From Haematobia irritans (lineage: Eukaryota > Arthropoda > Insecta > Diptera > Muscidae), in NCBI RefSeq assembly GCF_050003625.1, contig NC_134397.1, positions 272,422,070-272,486,069 on the forward strand: a stretch of DNA of 64,000 nt. The letters run 5' to 3'. Shown here piece by piece: positions 46,126 through 56,290 of the stretch (position 1 is its first letter; the number at the start of each line of letters is the position of its first letter). The position numbers and the translations under genes were made by a program. Under the pieces are notes generated by a model. That model made no database searches, had not been told where the DNA came from, and saw nothing but the letters and a program-made list of their open reading frames with translations.

Positions 46126-46337
46126 TTATCTCGGCAATGCGAGCTATCACACATTGGTTCAATGTTCGGTTTGATTATTTGAGGCTCACTTAGTCTATTC
46201 AGTCCATTATAAAACCACAAGTGGTGAACGTCTTTCTTATCACTGAGTCCTGCCCCGATTCTATGTACAGCACAATGACAAGGGACCTCCTTTTTATACG
46301 GTGAAACTATTTAGAGAAGATTTGAAACACTCAGATA

Positions 46338-47549
46338 ACAGGCTGGCTGATAAGTCCTCGGTCTGACACATAGATGGCGTCGCTAGTATTAAATGCATAA
46401 TATTTTTATATAGAACCAACCTTCAAATGATTCGTGTCAAAATTTTACGTCTGTAAGTCAATTAGTTTGTGAGATTTCGTGTTTTGATAAAATACTGTTT
46501 TCTGAAGGGAAAAAATATGGTGGAAGCAAAAACTTGCCTTGATAATGAGTTTCCAGACTCTGCCCCAGGTAAATCAACAATAATTGATTGGTATGCAAAA
46601 TTCAAGCGTGGTGAAATGAGCACGGAAGACGGTGAACGCAATGGACGCCCAAAAGAGGTGGTCACCGACGAAAACATCAAAAAAAATCCACAAAATGATT
46701 TTGAATGACCGTAAAATGAAGTTGACCGAGATAGCAGAGGCCTTAAAGATATCAAAGGAACGTGTTGGTCATATCATTTATCAATATTTGGATATGCGGA
46801 AGTTCTGTGCAAAATGGGTGCCGCGCGAGCTCACATTTGACCAAAAACAACAACGTGTTGATGATTCTGAGCGGTGTCTGCAGCTGTTAGCTCGTAATAC
46901 ACCCGAGTTTTTCCGTCGATATGTGACAATGGATGAAACATGGCTCCATCACTACACTCCTGAGTCCAATCGACAGTCGGTTGAGTGGACAGCGACCGTG
47001 AACCGTCTCAGAAGCGTGGAAAGATTCAAAAGTCCGCTGGCAAAGTAATGGCCTCTGTTTTTTGGGATGCGCATGAAATAATTTTTATCGATTATCTTGA
47101 GAAGGAAAAAACCATCAACAGTGACTATAATATGGCGTTATTGGAGCGTTTGAAGGTCGAAATCGCGGTAAAACGGCCTCATATGAAGAAGAAAAAAGTG
47201 TTGTTCCACCAAGACAATGCACCTTGCCACAAGTCATTGAGAACGATGGCAAAAATTCATGAATTGGGTTTCGAATTGTTTTCCCACCCACCGTATTCTC
47301 CAGATCTGGCCCAGCGATTTTTCTTGTTCTCAAACCTCAAAAATTGGCTGCAATGAAGAGGTGATCGCCGAAACTGAGGCCTATTTTGAGGCAAAACCGA
47401 AGGAGTACTACCAAAATGGTATCAAAAAATTGGAAGGTCGTTATAATCGTTGTATCGCTCTTGAAGTGAACTATGTTGAATAATAAAAACGAATTTTGAC
47501 AAAAAATGTGTTTTTCTTTGTTAGACCGGGGACTTATCAGCCAACCTGT
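46338..47549 (+). mobile_element. Himar1: Himar1 mariner, copy 2 (inactive)
   Basis: Inverted repeats ACAGGCTGGCTGATAAGTCC (two differences from the other copies over 27 bp) and GGGGACTTATCAGCCAACCT are flanked by TA (46336-46337, 47550-47551). A deletion of about 56 bp before TTTCGTGTTTTGAT removes the start codon. Confidence 0.93.
46469..47483 (+). pseudogene. Himar1: Himar1 transposase, copy 2, broken; third catalytic Asp lost
   Basis: The frame runs from FRVLIKYCFLKGKNMVEAKT through ERNGRPKEVVTDENIKKN, where an extra A near 46680-46687 shifts it. It resumes with HKMILNDRKMKLTEIAEALK and keeps MDETWLHHYTPESN. A missing G near 46998 shifts it again. The final part has MALLERLKVEIAVKRPHMKK, HQDNAPCHKS, then SPDLAQRFFLF: a 3-bp deletion within 47309-47322 removes the third catalytic aspartate of SPDLAPSD. 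A further deletion (KNWLQ, stop) removes the segment after it. Confidence 0.92.
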
Positions 47550-47884
47550 TATGTCATAATTCAACGATGAAAAACTTGTTGGTTTTTGGTCGACTCTATG
47601 TTTAAACGCACGACCATGGTTACGCTCCCTGCTATGGCTCAAAGCAATTTTCAGCACATAAAACATCGATTTGATGGGTCATATTGTCCTGAATTCGATT
47701 GACTCCTTTTTATACCCGTACGTAAAAAAATAAAATGAGAGGTAAACGTTTTTCGACATCTGAAGAAACGGTTGATGCATTCAGAATGAATGTTTTGGAA
47801 ATATTTCAATCAGAGTGACAAACAGCGATTTTCGATTATCAATATTTCCTCTAACCCCGAAATATAAAAGGCAACTCTCGTAGC

Positions 47885-48265
47885 ATTGTACATGCACACC
47901 ATTTAAGGCTGGAAGGATTTTAAATTAAAATGAGTTTCTTGTGAATGAAGAGCAAAGAACTTTGTCAACATTTGGACTCTTCAAAGTTACACTCACAGCA
48001 AGCAAACAAACAAATTAAGATGATTAAGGAACCTAAAAAGAATCATTGTTGGATGTGGATAATTACCACAGTCCCCCAGTCCACAAAAAACTCTTTCTTC
48101 CCAAAACTAAATTAAGAGCAAACTTAGTTTCCCTATGTTGTCAATATAAGGTTTTTTTTTAGGAATCTCATAGAAAATCAATAAATAAATGAAAATAATT
48201 TAGCTTTATGTGAAAATTGGACATGCATACTTTTCAGGATTTGATTCTGACTCGGTCGTTATATA
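47885..48265. other. No gene seen
   Basis: AT-rich interval between the mariner and the 590-bp duplication. Confidence 0.4.
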
Positions 48266-48267
48266 GT

Positions 48268-49445
48268 GTGACTGGCATGTAGTGCAACCAACTACAGGTT
48301 ACTATCATTGCTAAGTACAATCAAAAACAAGTTTATTTGGACCCAAAGATTTTGACCTTCGGTATTGATTCCGAGCCAAAGATGCGGCTTCTTCAAAATA
48401 AGGATATGTTTGAGGGACGTTTGTAGCTGTACATATAGGATCAATACAATTAAAAATACGATGTAGATATCATTTATGGAATTTTCATTCCCTAAATTAT
48501 AACAGACACTTCCAAGTACAGAATGTTTTCTTAATTCCAAAACAAGTATATACGGCCGTAAGTTCGGCCAGGCCGAAGCTTATGTACCCTCCACCATATT
48601 AAACTAAAACAAGTATATACGAATATATAGAAATAACATTTTGACAATGTTTTCTATAAAAATAAAATTTTGGTAGATTATTTTTGGCTCCAGTGGCAAC
48701 CATGATTATGAACCGATATGGACCAATTTTGGTGTGATTAGGGATCGGCTATATATAACTATAGACCGATATGGACCAATTTTGGCATGGTTATTAGCTG
48801 CCTTATACTAACACCATGTTGCAAATTTCAACCGGATCGGACGAATTTTGCTCCTTTGTGACTGGCATGTAGTGCAACCAACTTCAGGTTACTATCATTG
48901 CTAAGTACAATCAAAAACAAGTTTATTTGGACCCAAAGATTTTGAGCTTCGGTATTGATTCCGAGCCAAAGATGCGGCTTCTTCAAAATAAGGTTATGTT
49001 TGAGGGACGTTTGTAGCTGTACATATAGGATCAATACAATTAAAAATACGATGTAGATATCATTTATGGAATTTTCATTCCCTAAATTATAACAGACACT
49101 TCCAAGTACAGAATGTTTTCTTAATTCCAAAACAAGTATATACGGCCGTAAGTTCGGCCAGGCCGAAGCTTATGTACCCTCCACCATATTAAACTAAAAC
49201 AAGTATATACGAATATATAGAAATAACATTTTGACAATGTTTTCTATAAAAATAAAATTTTGGTAGATTATTTTTGGCTCCAGTGGCAACCATGATTATG
49301 AACCGATATGGACCAATTTTAGTGTGATTAGGGATCGGCTATATATAACTATAGACCGATATGGACCAACTTTGGCATGGTTATTAGCTGCCTTATACTA
49401 ACACCATGTTGCAAATTTCAACCGGATCGGACGAATTTTGCTCCT
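48268..49445. repeat. 590-bp tandem direct duplication
   Basis: Two head-to-tail units (48268-48857, 48858-49447) begin GTGACTGGCATGTAGTGCAA and end at GACGAATTTTGCTCC, differing at only a handful of positions (for example ACTACAGG/ACTTCAGG, TTTTGGTGTG/TTTTAGTGTG). Each carries a family-D MITE remnant, a type-A 3' end and the first part of its core. The 82- and 100-codon minus-strand frames here are the same repeat read twice, not genes. Confidence 0.9.
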
Positions 49446-50212
49446 CCAAGAGGCTCCGGAGATCAAATCTGGGGAACGGTTTATATGGGGGCTATATATA
49501 ATTATGGACCGATATGGACCAATTCTTGCGTGTTTGTTAGAGACCACATTCTAACACCATGTTCCAAATTTCAACCAGATCGCATGAATTTTGCTCCTCC
49601 AAGAGGCTCCAGAGGTCAAATCTGGGGATCGGCTTATATGGGCGCTATATATAATTATGGTTCGATGTGAAGCAATTTTTGCATGGTCATTAGAGAACAT
49701 ATACCAACACCATGTACCAAATTTCAGCCGGATCAGATGAAATTTGCTTCTCTTAGAGGCTCCGCAAGCCAAATCTGGGGATCGGTTTATATGGGGCTAT
49801 ATATAATTATGGGCCGATGTGGACCAAATTTTGCATGGTTGTTAGAGACCATGTACCAAATTTCAGCCGGATCGGATGAAATTTGCTTCTCTTAGAGCAA
49901 TCGCAAGCCAAATTTGGGGGTCCGTTTATATAGGGGCTATAGGTAAAAGTGGACCGATATGGCCCACTTGCAATACCATCCTACCTACATCAATAACAAC
50001 TACTTGTGCCAAGTTTCAAGTCGATAGCTTGTTTCGTTCGGAAGTTAGCGTGATTTCAACAGACGGACGGACGGACATGCTCAGATCGACTCAGAATTTC
50101 ACCACGACCCAGAATATATATACTTTATGGGGTCTTAGAGCAATATTTCGATGTGTTACAAACGGAATGACAAAGTTAATATACCCCCATCCTATGGTGG
50201 ATGGTATAAAAA
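49131..50212 (-). mobile_element. DINE-1/Helentron-like element, type A, both ends present
   Basis: Minus orientation: 5' end TTTTTATACCATCCACCATA at the right, the leader with GTCCGTCCGTCCGTC, then 153-bp units (CGG(T/C)TTATATGG anchors at 49477, 49630, 49783, then a shortened one). The 3' hairpin TTCGGCCTGGCCGAA with CTTGTTT is at the left. A second 3' end lies at 48541 because of the 590-bp duplication. Confidence 0.78.
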
Positions 50213-51007
50213 TAACTTTTGAAATATGTCGAACAATATGTTATTCTGATAATATTATTTCACTAAATTTGAAAATGCTTGATATTCAAAATTTTATGGA
50301 TCTAAGATTTTAATATCAAGAGGGTACGGAAATAAACAAATTACGACTATTTAAAAATTGTAACTAACTAGAGCACAGGTACCAGTTCTGTGATAGGTCC
50401 GTCAGTGGCAATTTGCACCAATTTCCCGTAGGGATGTTCCAAAAGTATAATTTTGCTCTTGAAACATGTTTGGGCTTATCATATTCATTCTCTGGGTGTA
50501 TATATAGGTTAGGTTAGGTGGCAGCCCGATGTATCAGGCTGACTTAGACTATACAGTCCATTGTGATACCATATTGGTGAACTTCTCTCTTATCACTGAG
50601 TGCTGCCCGATTCCATGTTAAGCTCAATGACAAGGGACCTCTTTTTTATAGCCGAGTCCGAACGGCGTTCCACATTGCAGTGAAACCACTTAGAGAAGTT
50701 TTAAAACCCTCAGAAATATCACCAGCACTACTGAGGTGGGATAATCCACCGCTGAAAAACTTTTTGGGGTGCGGTCGAAGCAGGAATCGAACCCACCACC
50801 TTGTGTATGCAAAGCAGGCATGCTAGCCATTGCACCACGGTGGCTCCCCGGGTGTATATATAAAAAAACATATTCGGCAAACCTATTTACGGACCTAAAA
50901 AATATTTTGAATTGCAGGCAACTGAGATAAAATGTTGGGATGTCTAGTCGCTCAATTCGTTCGTCAGTTCGGTATATATGGGGGTGATACTAAAACATAG
51001 ACCGATG
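50212..51007. repeat. 440-bp dispersed duplicate, SINE-containing copy
   Basis: Matches 52493-52932 (ATAACTTTTGAAAT start, TAAAACATAGACCGAT end). After removing the SINE plus one target duplication both copies are 440 bp long. Confidence 0.85.
50507..50849 (-). mobile_element. tRNA-derived SINE, complete, 13-bp duplication
   Basis: GGTTAGGTTAGGTGGCAGCC at the left to CACCACGGTGGCTCCC at the right. GGGTGTATATATA occurs at 50494-50506 and 50850-50862. The related locus near 52780 has a single GGGTGTATATATA and no SINE. Confidence 0.92.
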
Positions 51008-51370
51008 CATACTATCTTCATTTTCAGGCAAATCGGATAAAAAATGCGGTAAATCGGTGTATATGGGGGCCAAAATATGGGCCTATTCACATGCACCTAT
51101 TTAAGAATCTTAAATAACTCTAGATTTTGAATTCGAATTTGACCTTTGGCCAAAATATGGGCCTATTCACATGCACCTATTTAAGAATCTTAAATAACTC
51201 TAGATTTTGAATTCGAATTTGACCATCCAGCAGATAAAAAAGAGAACATGTTCGACACTATAAGTTCATTATTGAAGACTGAAGCATGATTACAACATAT
51301 TGCCAGGCGAACAGACGGGCATCGTTATATCGTCTTAGAATTTATCCTTGATCACGAATTTGTATATACT
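50863..51370 (-). mobile_element. DINE-1-like fragment, type C
   Basis: Type-C core (TATATGGGGGTGATACTAAA, TTCAGGCAAATCGGATAAAA) and 5' leader (ACGGGCATCGTTATATCGTC, ATCCTTGATCACGAATTTG) in minus orientation. An 80-bp offset duplication of 76 identical bases is inside (51068-51223). Confidence 0.65.
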
Positions 51371-51374
51371 ATGC

Positions 51375-51550
51375 ATAGCGAAAAAATAAAATTTCCTTCC
51401 TAGAAGCAAGTACACAAAAACCCAAATTTAAAAGAGAATTGTGTCTTAAGGTATCTTTACGTGTATTCTCCGCTTCTTTGGCTCGACTCAATACCAAAAT
51501 TTTTAAAGTAAAGACAAAATCTTTGGAACCGGGCATGCTTTTTTTCAGTG
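51375..51550 (+). mobile_element. MITE family D, 3' part
   Basis: GAAGCAAGTACACAAAAACC, GAGAATTGTGTCTTAAGG, then TTTTTTTCAGTG followed by TA. It matches the right third of the copy at 5047. Confidence 0.65.
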
Positions 51551-51779
51551 TACAATCTAGATTGCATACTCTTTCATATTAGGTCCATATTTTTTTCAGT
51601 GCAGCTCGTCTGACAGCTGACAGATTTATTCCAGTGACAGTTCATTTTATTCTTTACAAGTTTATCACAATATTTTGGTCTATTGCATATCGAAATAAAG
51701 TAATTTGTAATTTGCTTTATGTTTAGCATTTAAATGTGTAGAGTTTTTTGTTTCTCGTATCATTGCAGTGATGCAACGC

Positions 51780-52150
51780 ATTCAAAAAATCCAGAAAAAT
51801 GAGCTTCGAGTAAAACATTGAAGTGCAAGAGCTTGCTGATGTGCACAAAAAGTTAGACTAGAAAGAGCCAAGGAGTTGCACCGTTTGCAAGAAATCGGCC
51901 AATGATATGGCTTGAGCAGTTCGTGAACAAACAAAATAAATGTGATTACTAGTCAAAGAAGTCACCTTAAAATGTACACCTTCGATTGGCCACCAGAAAT
52001 CAGGGGCGAAATCATGGTGTGGACCTGCAGCAGATTATGGACTTTCCAAAAGGACTAAGCAGTAGCGCATTCAGCACGCGTTAACCAAGAAAGGCTTAAA
52101 AAGGAGGTTTCTTGATTCATGGCAAAAAAAGGTCACTTGAACCTCCGTTG
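51780..52150 (+). pseudogene. Tc1/mariner-superfamily transposase fragment (WTFQQDS type)
   Basis: Fragments in order: RLERAKELHRLQEIGQ, then TNKIN near 51935, then EIRGEIMVWT, then WTFQKD near 52042 (normally WTFQQDSAPSH), then ARVNQERLKKEV and a stop. In-frame stops and missing segments are frequent. It is the same group as at 685 and 60560. Confidence 0.55.
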
Positions 52151-52194
52151 GATTTTTTTGTTCTGGACCATTTTGGAGAGTATGGCCGGTGAAT

Positions 52195-52445
52195 ATGAAA
52201 CATCCCTACGGGAAATGGATCAACCACAGAACCGGTACAGGACTAGTCCCTGGTGTGTATGGATCAGTCCCAGTTCTGGTCAAAACGTATGGAAGGGACC
52301 GGTCACTTTAACATGGGTTTGTCATTGACGGTGTAAATTTAAATTTTAGGACGCGTCTTGGACTCATCCCAAAGGATACGTCCAATTTAGCAGGAGCACC
52401 CCATAGACAGGTCCTTAGGAACCAGTATCGGTTAGATATCTTAGA
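52195..52445. repeat. Unknown repeat family K, copy 3
   Basis: CTACGGGAAATGGATCAACC, GTGTATGGATCAGTCCCAGT, GGGACCGGTCACTTTAACAT and CATAGACAGGTCCTTAGGAA. The best preserved of the K copies. Confidence 0.55.
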
Positions 52446-52492
52446 TATCTGTTTCAATTTGGGCATCCCAATCGAACCCGAAATGCAAAAAA

Positions 52493-52932
52493 ATAACTTT
52501 TGAAATAAGTTGAACAATATAATATTCTGATAATTTTATTTCACTAAATGTGAAAATGCTTGATATTCAAAACTTTATGGATCTAAGATTTTAATATCAA
52601 GCGAGTACGGAATTTAATAAATTACGACTATTTAAAAATTGCAACCAACTGGAGCACAGGTACCAGTTTTGTGATAGGTCCGTCAGTGGCAATTTGCACC
52701 AATTTCCCGTAGGGATGTTCCAAAAGTATAATTTTGCTCTTGAAACATGTTTGGGCTTATCATATTCCATCTCTGGGTGTATATATAAAAAACATATTCG
52801 GCAAACCTATTTATGGACCTAAAAAAATATTTAGAATTGCAGGCATTTGAGATAAAAAGTTGGGATGTCTAGCCGCACAATTCGTTCGTCAGTTCGGTCT
52901 ATATGGGGGTGATACTAAAACATAGACCGATA
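52493..52932. repeat. 440-bp dispersed duplicate, SINE-free copy
   Basis: Parallel to 50212-51007 but without the SINE; it holds the unoccupied target GGGTGTATATATA near 52778. The right third is type-C DINE-like core. Confidence 0.85.
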
Positions 52933-52934
52933 CA

Positions 52935-53295
52935 CTAGATAGGGTCACGAAAAAAAGTTGATGTGGAAAATCAGAACACCAAAACTTTTTTCCGTGCACC
53001 CTATGACCCCCCGAAATACAATTTATTGTGCTGTGTCGTCATTTGAAGTCCGATCGAAAAGAAACGCATATCGTTGTTCGTGGTTGATCAGGGGCTATAT
53101 TTCGTGCATTGGTCATTTGATTTTTAATTTTTTTTATTTCGCTTCGTATACCCCTATGATGTCCATTTCTGATAACCATTATAAAGATCTTAACAAAATA
53201 TGAAACTTGTGCTTTTGAAGTATTTACTTATATTCATAAACAAAAAAGTTACAGATATTTAAGAAAGTCAATGGGTCAATTAGGTGTTACAAAAT
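52935..53295. other. No gene seen
   Basis: An 81-codon frame (52958-53203) runs through here but resembles nothing known. No repeat family recognised. Confidence 0.35.
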
Positions 53296-53299
53296 TTTT

Positions 53300-53826
53300 A
53301 TTTTTGCAATGTTCGGTGGTAGCAGGGATTGAACCCACGACCCTTTGCATGCAAGGCAGACATACTAACCACTGCTCCACGTGGCAAACAAATGTTTGTT
53401 TCTGTTGAATAATGTTATGTTTGCATGTGCTCGTGGGCGCTGCAAACTATGCTATATAAATGTAACTTATAACGATAATTATCTACTGGGTCCTCGGTTC
53501 GATTCTCCATGCAGGCGAAAGGTCAAATTTGAAAAAATTATAAAAGTGAATAATTTCTTCAACATTATTTGTATTACAGAAAAAGGTGCCAAGAACTAAA
53601 AAATTTCGTGGAAGTGAAATTTACGAGTATGCTAGGCAATGAGCACAATCGTCTTTGGGAAAATTTCTTTCAACCATATAATATTTTTGGGCTCAAAATG
53701 CTTCCAAACATATAATATGTTCACACAAAACAAACATATTAATGTTTCGGCAGTATCCAATAATATATGTGCTTCCTGCAAAGTATGTTTGGAACATATG
53801 TTAAAGAAGCGATTTTTTTGAGGGTG
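53300..53826 (-). mobile_element. MITE family F with inverted tRNA-like pair
   Basis: The right end GCGATTTTTTTGAGGGTG is followed by TA and by type-C sequence, so it sits inside a DINE-like element. Within it are GTAGCAGGGATTGAACCCAC (B box, minus; unit 53318-53392) and GGTTCGATTCTCCATGC (B box, plus; 53485-53525), the same divergent pair as at 9445-9710, followed by AAAAAGGTGCCAAGAACTAA and CATATAATATGTTCACAC. The left end was not defined. Confidence 0.6.
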
Positions 53827-53828
53827 TA

Positions 53829-54050
53829 GCTTTGAATTCGAATTTGACCGTCCAGCAGATAAAAAGGAGAACATGTTCGACACTATAAGTTCATTATTGA
53901 AGGCTGAAGCATGATTACAACATTTTTGCCAGACAAGCAGACGGGCATCGTTATATCGTCTTAGAATTTCCCCTTGATCAAGAATATGTATATACTTGAT
54001 ATAGGTGAAAATCGATTCTTCGATGTGACAAACTTGTTATGGCCTCCATC
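53829..54050 (-). mobile_element. DINE-1-like 5' leader, type C
   Basis: TTTGAATTCGAATTTGACCG, CATTATTGAAGGCTGAAGCA, ACGGGCATCGTTATATCGTC and AAGAATATGTATATACTTGA: the inverse of the leader at 42560-42710. Confidence 0.6.
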
Positions 54051-54054
54051 AGCA

Positions 54055-55145
54055 TTCAGAAAGTTATCGTTAAATAACCAGTTTTTTAATTTTGATTGCA
54101 TGATTACTAATTATCCTTGAGTGAAAAATGAATATTTCAAGAAGACAGAGAATATTCATTGCCATCAAAATAAATTGAGAAGGAAACATTTGTAAGTTGA
54201 ATTTTTGTTCTCTGACATTTTTGTGTGCAACATTAGTGTAATGCAAACAAAAAGCCATTGCATTCTTACCTTTACTTTGGGCGAAAAACCACCGATTTTC
54301 CAACAAATTTATTTCTCATACGAAACGTTGAAAAACAGAATAAAACGAAAAGAAGTTCATTTACCAAACAATTGTGTAAGACAATCATATTTGCAGCACA
54401 CATCAACAATCTAAAGTAAAGAACTTTTATTAAATCCTTGTATTTCAAAATTTGACTACAACAATAAACTTGTATAGAGAGCACGAAAGAGAGAGACAGA
54501 GAGTACAGAGACAATAGTGCTAAACCAAGTTGTAAATCCTATTTTATTTTTCCACGAAACTGAGAAGAAACCTCACATTGTAGAGGAATTCAAGGCATTC
54601 ACCCATTTATGTTGGAAGAGACTTGCATATTTTAGCGTAGTTGATCCTCAAGTAATAGTAACAAGGACAAAATTCATAAATAAAATGCAAAATATGGCAT
54701 GAGAAAATTTGAAACATATTCTTTGAGGCTACCATACATGGCATTTTGCAACAGCTTAGTCTAGGTTGAAGAAATGTGAATGCTTTCTTTCTTTCTTGTA
54801 TTTTTTTCCATGTTTTTTCATTCATTCTAAGGAACTTTATAGGATTTCAAAACATTGCAATGTCTTCTATATTTGATCCTTTTAGCATATGCATACACTC
54901 CAACGCACTTACTCCACACCACATTGTCATATACACGCACACATTCGTAGTCTCATACATATGCAGACCTTCATGCAATGTGTGTTAAGGATATTTTCTT
55001 AGCAATTGTCACAAGGACAGATGTGAAAATCATATCATACCACAGCTTTGCAAACAATGTCGACAAATGTTCCCATCTTCCTATTCACAGAAATGAGCAA
55101 AGGCATAAATATGTAAACCTTGGTGTTATATAAAGAATTTTCCAT
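54055..55145. other. No gene seen
   Basis: AT-rich with a GA-rich run at 54478-54510. Only short chance frames. Confidence 0.4.
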
Positions 55146-55153
55146 TTAATGTA

Positions 55154-55416
55154 CACTGGAAAAACTATTATGGTAAACACAAAGATTTCTTGTTCTTAAA
55201 GGATTTTTTTGTGAATTTTTCTGATGCAATGATTTTCAACCTGACTATATGTTGAAAAATGTCTCATTGAAGAAAATGGGTATCTTTACATTAATAAAAT
55301 TCTTTTGCAGTGATTTGATCTGATCTTAGGGTAATTCCTTGCTTCTTTAGCCAGAAATTAAAACCAAAGGTAGTAAAGCAAAACAGAATCGTAGGAACTT
55401 GGTCCTTTTTTCAGTG
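55154..55416. mobile_element. MITE family D, short copy
   Basis: CACTGGAAAAACTATTATGG to CCTTTTTTCAGTG, with TA on both sides. Internally deleted relative to 5047-5701. Confidence 0.6.
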
Positions 55417-55503
55417 TATTGTAGAAATATAGAGAATTATGGAACCGATTTTACAAATTGACCAAAACGACCAATATAATTTTGGAATTTTTGGTTCTGG
55501 GTA

Positions 55504-55670
55504 CACTGAAAAAAAGCTTGCGGAGAATTGACACAATTAAGACACAACTCTCTTAGGGACAAGGAAAAAAAACTTTATATCAGAGAAAAGCTTCTTCTAA
55601 TCTAAGCAAAATTCGCATTCGTAGTATAAGGATATGAAATCTTTGGTTTTACGATAATATTTTTTTCAGT
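55504..55670. mobile_element. MITE family D, short copy
   Basis: CACTGAAAAAAAGCTTGCGG to ATTTTTTTCAGTG, flanked by TA. Internal AAAGATTTCATATCC-type sequence is inverted relative to the copy at 5047. Confidence 0.6.
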
Positions 55671-55768
55671 GTAACAATCATTGTATCCCCATTTCATTTA
55701 ATTCGTCATTGCAGACTACAAATAGACAAATGCCAATATTGGATTCCTTGAGTCTGCATTACGGTTGC

Positions 55769-55960
55769 CCCACTGAAAAAAGCATACCCGGTCCCAAAGA
55801 TTTTGTCTTTACTTTAAAAATGTTGGTATTGATTCCGAGCCAAAGAAGCGGAGATTTCAAAGTAAGGATACTTTTAAGACACAATTCTCTTTTAAATTTG
55901 AGTTTTGTGTACTTGCTTCTAAGGAGCAAATTTTAACTTTTCGTTTTTCAGACTTTACAA
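55769..55960 (-). mobile_element. MITE family D, partial
   Basis: CACTGAAAAAAGCATACCCG, TTGATTCCGAGCCAAAGAAG and CTTTTAAGACACAATTCTC are the right half of the family read inverted. The other end is lost. Confidence 0.6.
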
Positions 55961-56184
55961 ATACGTAAAAAGTATCACAACGAGTAATACACGAAAAAAG
56001 GGGTACAGTTTGAAAATAGTGGCAAATTTTCGCTGAAGTGGCTCATCGATGTATGGGTGAGCCACCGATGTATGGAAGCTTTATTTAAATCTTATCCGAT
56101 TTCAGATATTTTTAACTTCTATTTTTACTCCTTGTGCTACTTCTAAATCAACCCAGGGTAAAACTTTGACTTCTGTGCCCATAT

Positions 56185-56290
56185 ATGTGCCATGAGTGCT
56201 GCCCTATTCTATGTATAGTTCAATGGACCTCCTTTTTATAGCCGAGCCCGAAAGGCGTTTCCCATTACGGTGAAAGCTTTGAAGCACTCA
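56185..56290 (-). mobile_element. SINE fragment, degenerate
   Basis: GAGTGCTGCCCTATTCTATG, GGACCTCCTTTTTATAGCCG and CTTTGAAGCACTCAGAAATG correspond to the middle of the SINE. It ends where type-A sequence starts. Confidence 0.6.

Larger units (their letters stand above)
46182..47645 (-). mobile_element. SINE (minus) split by Himar1
   Basis: The 3' portion lies at 46182-46335 (GGCTCACTTAGTCTATTCAG, CACTGAGTCCTGCC) and the tRNA-like portion at 47552-47645 (GATGAAAAACTTGTTGGTTT, degenerate B box). Himar1 at 46338-47549 separates them. Confidence 0.7.
45561..47880 (+). mobile_element. mariner (family G), host of nested insertions
   Basis: Both inverted repeats are present: CGAGGGTTGCCTTTTATATT at the left and AATATAAAAGGCAACTCTCG at the right, with TA outside each (45559-45560, 47881-47882). 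The transposase region is decayed: RGTLQDEFHQGRPKSVLI at 45650-45705, KDRVDWSNKSLLWKNW near 45870, and the C-terminal end at 47650-47820. It is interrupted by a SINE 3' fragment (46044-46125) and by a second SINE that itself contains Himar1. Confidence 0.8.

Noticed and set aside
48292..49130. 82- and 100-codon minus frames with the same start
   Set aside because: The same MITE-derived sequence read twice because of the 590-bp duplication; no protein family.
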